DNA from: JAQUBU01 sp036677685
GTDB taxonomy: Bacteria > Bacillota > Syntrophomonadia > Syntrophomonadales > Syntrophomonadaceae
Direction: 5' to 3'
NCBI GenBank assembly: GCA_036677685.1
Contig: JAVBWA010000052.1
Span: forward strand, 1 to 30,690
DNA: 30,690 bases
Each line of letters begins with the position of its first letter. Positions within the stretch are counted from its first letter, which is position 1. This document shows positions 30,598 to 30,690 of the stretch, one piece after another. The notes under the pieces were generated by a model that was not told where the DNA came from, ran no database searches, and saw only the letters and a program-made list of their open reading frames with translations. The position numbers and the translations under genes are program-made.

Positions 30598-30690
30598 TTA
30601 AATAGATATAACGACTCCGGAACCAACCGTTCTGCCACCTTCGCGGATAGCGAATCTTAAGCCTTCTTCAATGGCTATCGGGGTGATCAG
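30598..30690 (-). CDS. tuf: Elongation factor Tu, C-terminal end (cut by window edge)
   Basis: The last 30 codons are present: LITPIAIEEGLRFAIREGGR followed by TVGSGVVISI and TAA at 30600-30598. This is the conserved end of EF-Tu domain 3. The final residues are shorter than the common VTKIIE ending. Its place ahead of rpsJ is standard for Firmicutes (fusA-tuf-rpsJ). Confidence 0.95.
   Translation of the reverse strand: MITPIAIEEGLRFAIREGGRTVGSGVVISI

Overview
The window looks like a chromosomal segment of an endospore-forming, Gram-positive Clostridia member. A Syntrophomonas-like lineage is my guess from protein style and gene order; no marker here proves the genus. The evidence for Clostridia is the classic S10-spc-alpha ribosomal super-operon running leftward on the minus strand, zinc-type S14, S4 and L36, a KOW protein between map and infA, the energy-coupling ABC module ecfA1-ecfA2-ecfT followed by truA-rplM-rpsI, and the sporulation amidase cwlD.

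Right two thirds (about 10.2-30.7 kb), read right to left: the end of tuf, then rpsJ-rplC-rplD-rplW-rplB-rpsS-rplV-rpsC-rplP-rpmC-rpsQ, rplN-rplX-rplE-rpsN-rpsH-rplF-rplR-rpsE-rpmD-rplO-secY-adk-map-KOW-infA-rpmJ-rpsM-rpsK-rpsD-rpoA-rplQ, then ecfA1-ecfA2-ecfT-truA and, behind its own strong promoter and a folded leader, rplM-rpsI. Most genes abut or overlap by one to a few bases. More than half start with GTG or TTG, as judged from Shine-Dalgarno spacing. This block builds ribosomes and adds RNA polymerase alpha, the Sec channel, adenylate kinase, methionine aminopeptidase and a vitamin-uptake motor.

Middle (about 5.2-10.2 kb): a plus-strand methyl-accepting chemotaxis protein sits between rpsI and cwlD and converges on rpsI at a bidirectional terminator. 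Left of cwlD is a fused Memo-like/AMMECR1 protein.

Left (1-5.1 kb) is an accessory region. Two near-identical copies of a small secreted protein gene lie 4,609 bp apart and flank an ECF sigma/anti-sigma pair, an unexplained structured intergenic stretch, an AT-rich secreted beta-propeller-like gene, and a permuted papain-fold hydrolase gene cut by one in-frame TAG between its putative catalytic His and Cys. The duplication also carries a relic of the anti-sigma tail.

The most unusual signal is a dispersed, highly structured repeat of about 140 bp. There are four copies, all in the same orientation, in gaps beside housekeeping genes: rplW/rplB, rpsD/rpoA, truA/rplM, and upstream of the Memo-AMMECR1 gene. 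A fifth related piece is a perfect 18-bp palindrome upstream of cwlD, apparently made of two repeat ends back to back. The repeats abut stop codons; one encodes the last ten residues of TruA, and another creates a false N-terminal extension of rpoA. Whether it is a small non-autonomous mobile element, a structured RNA, or both cannot be decided from this window alone.
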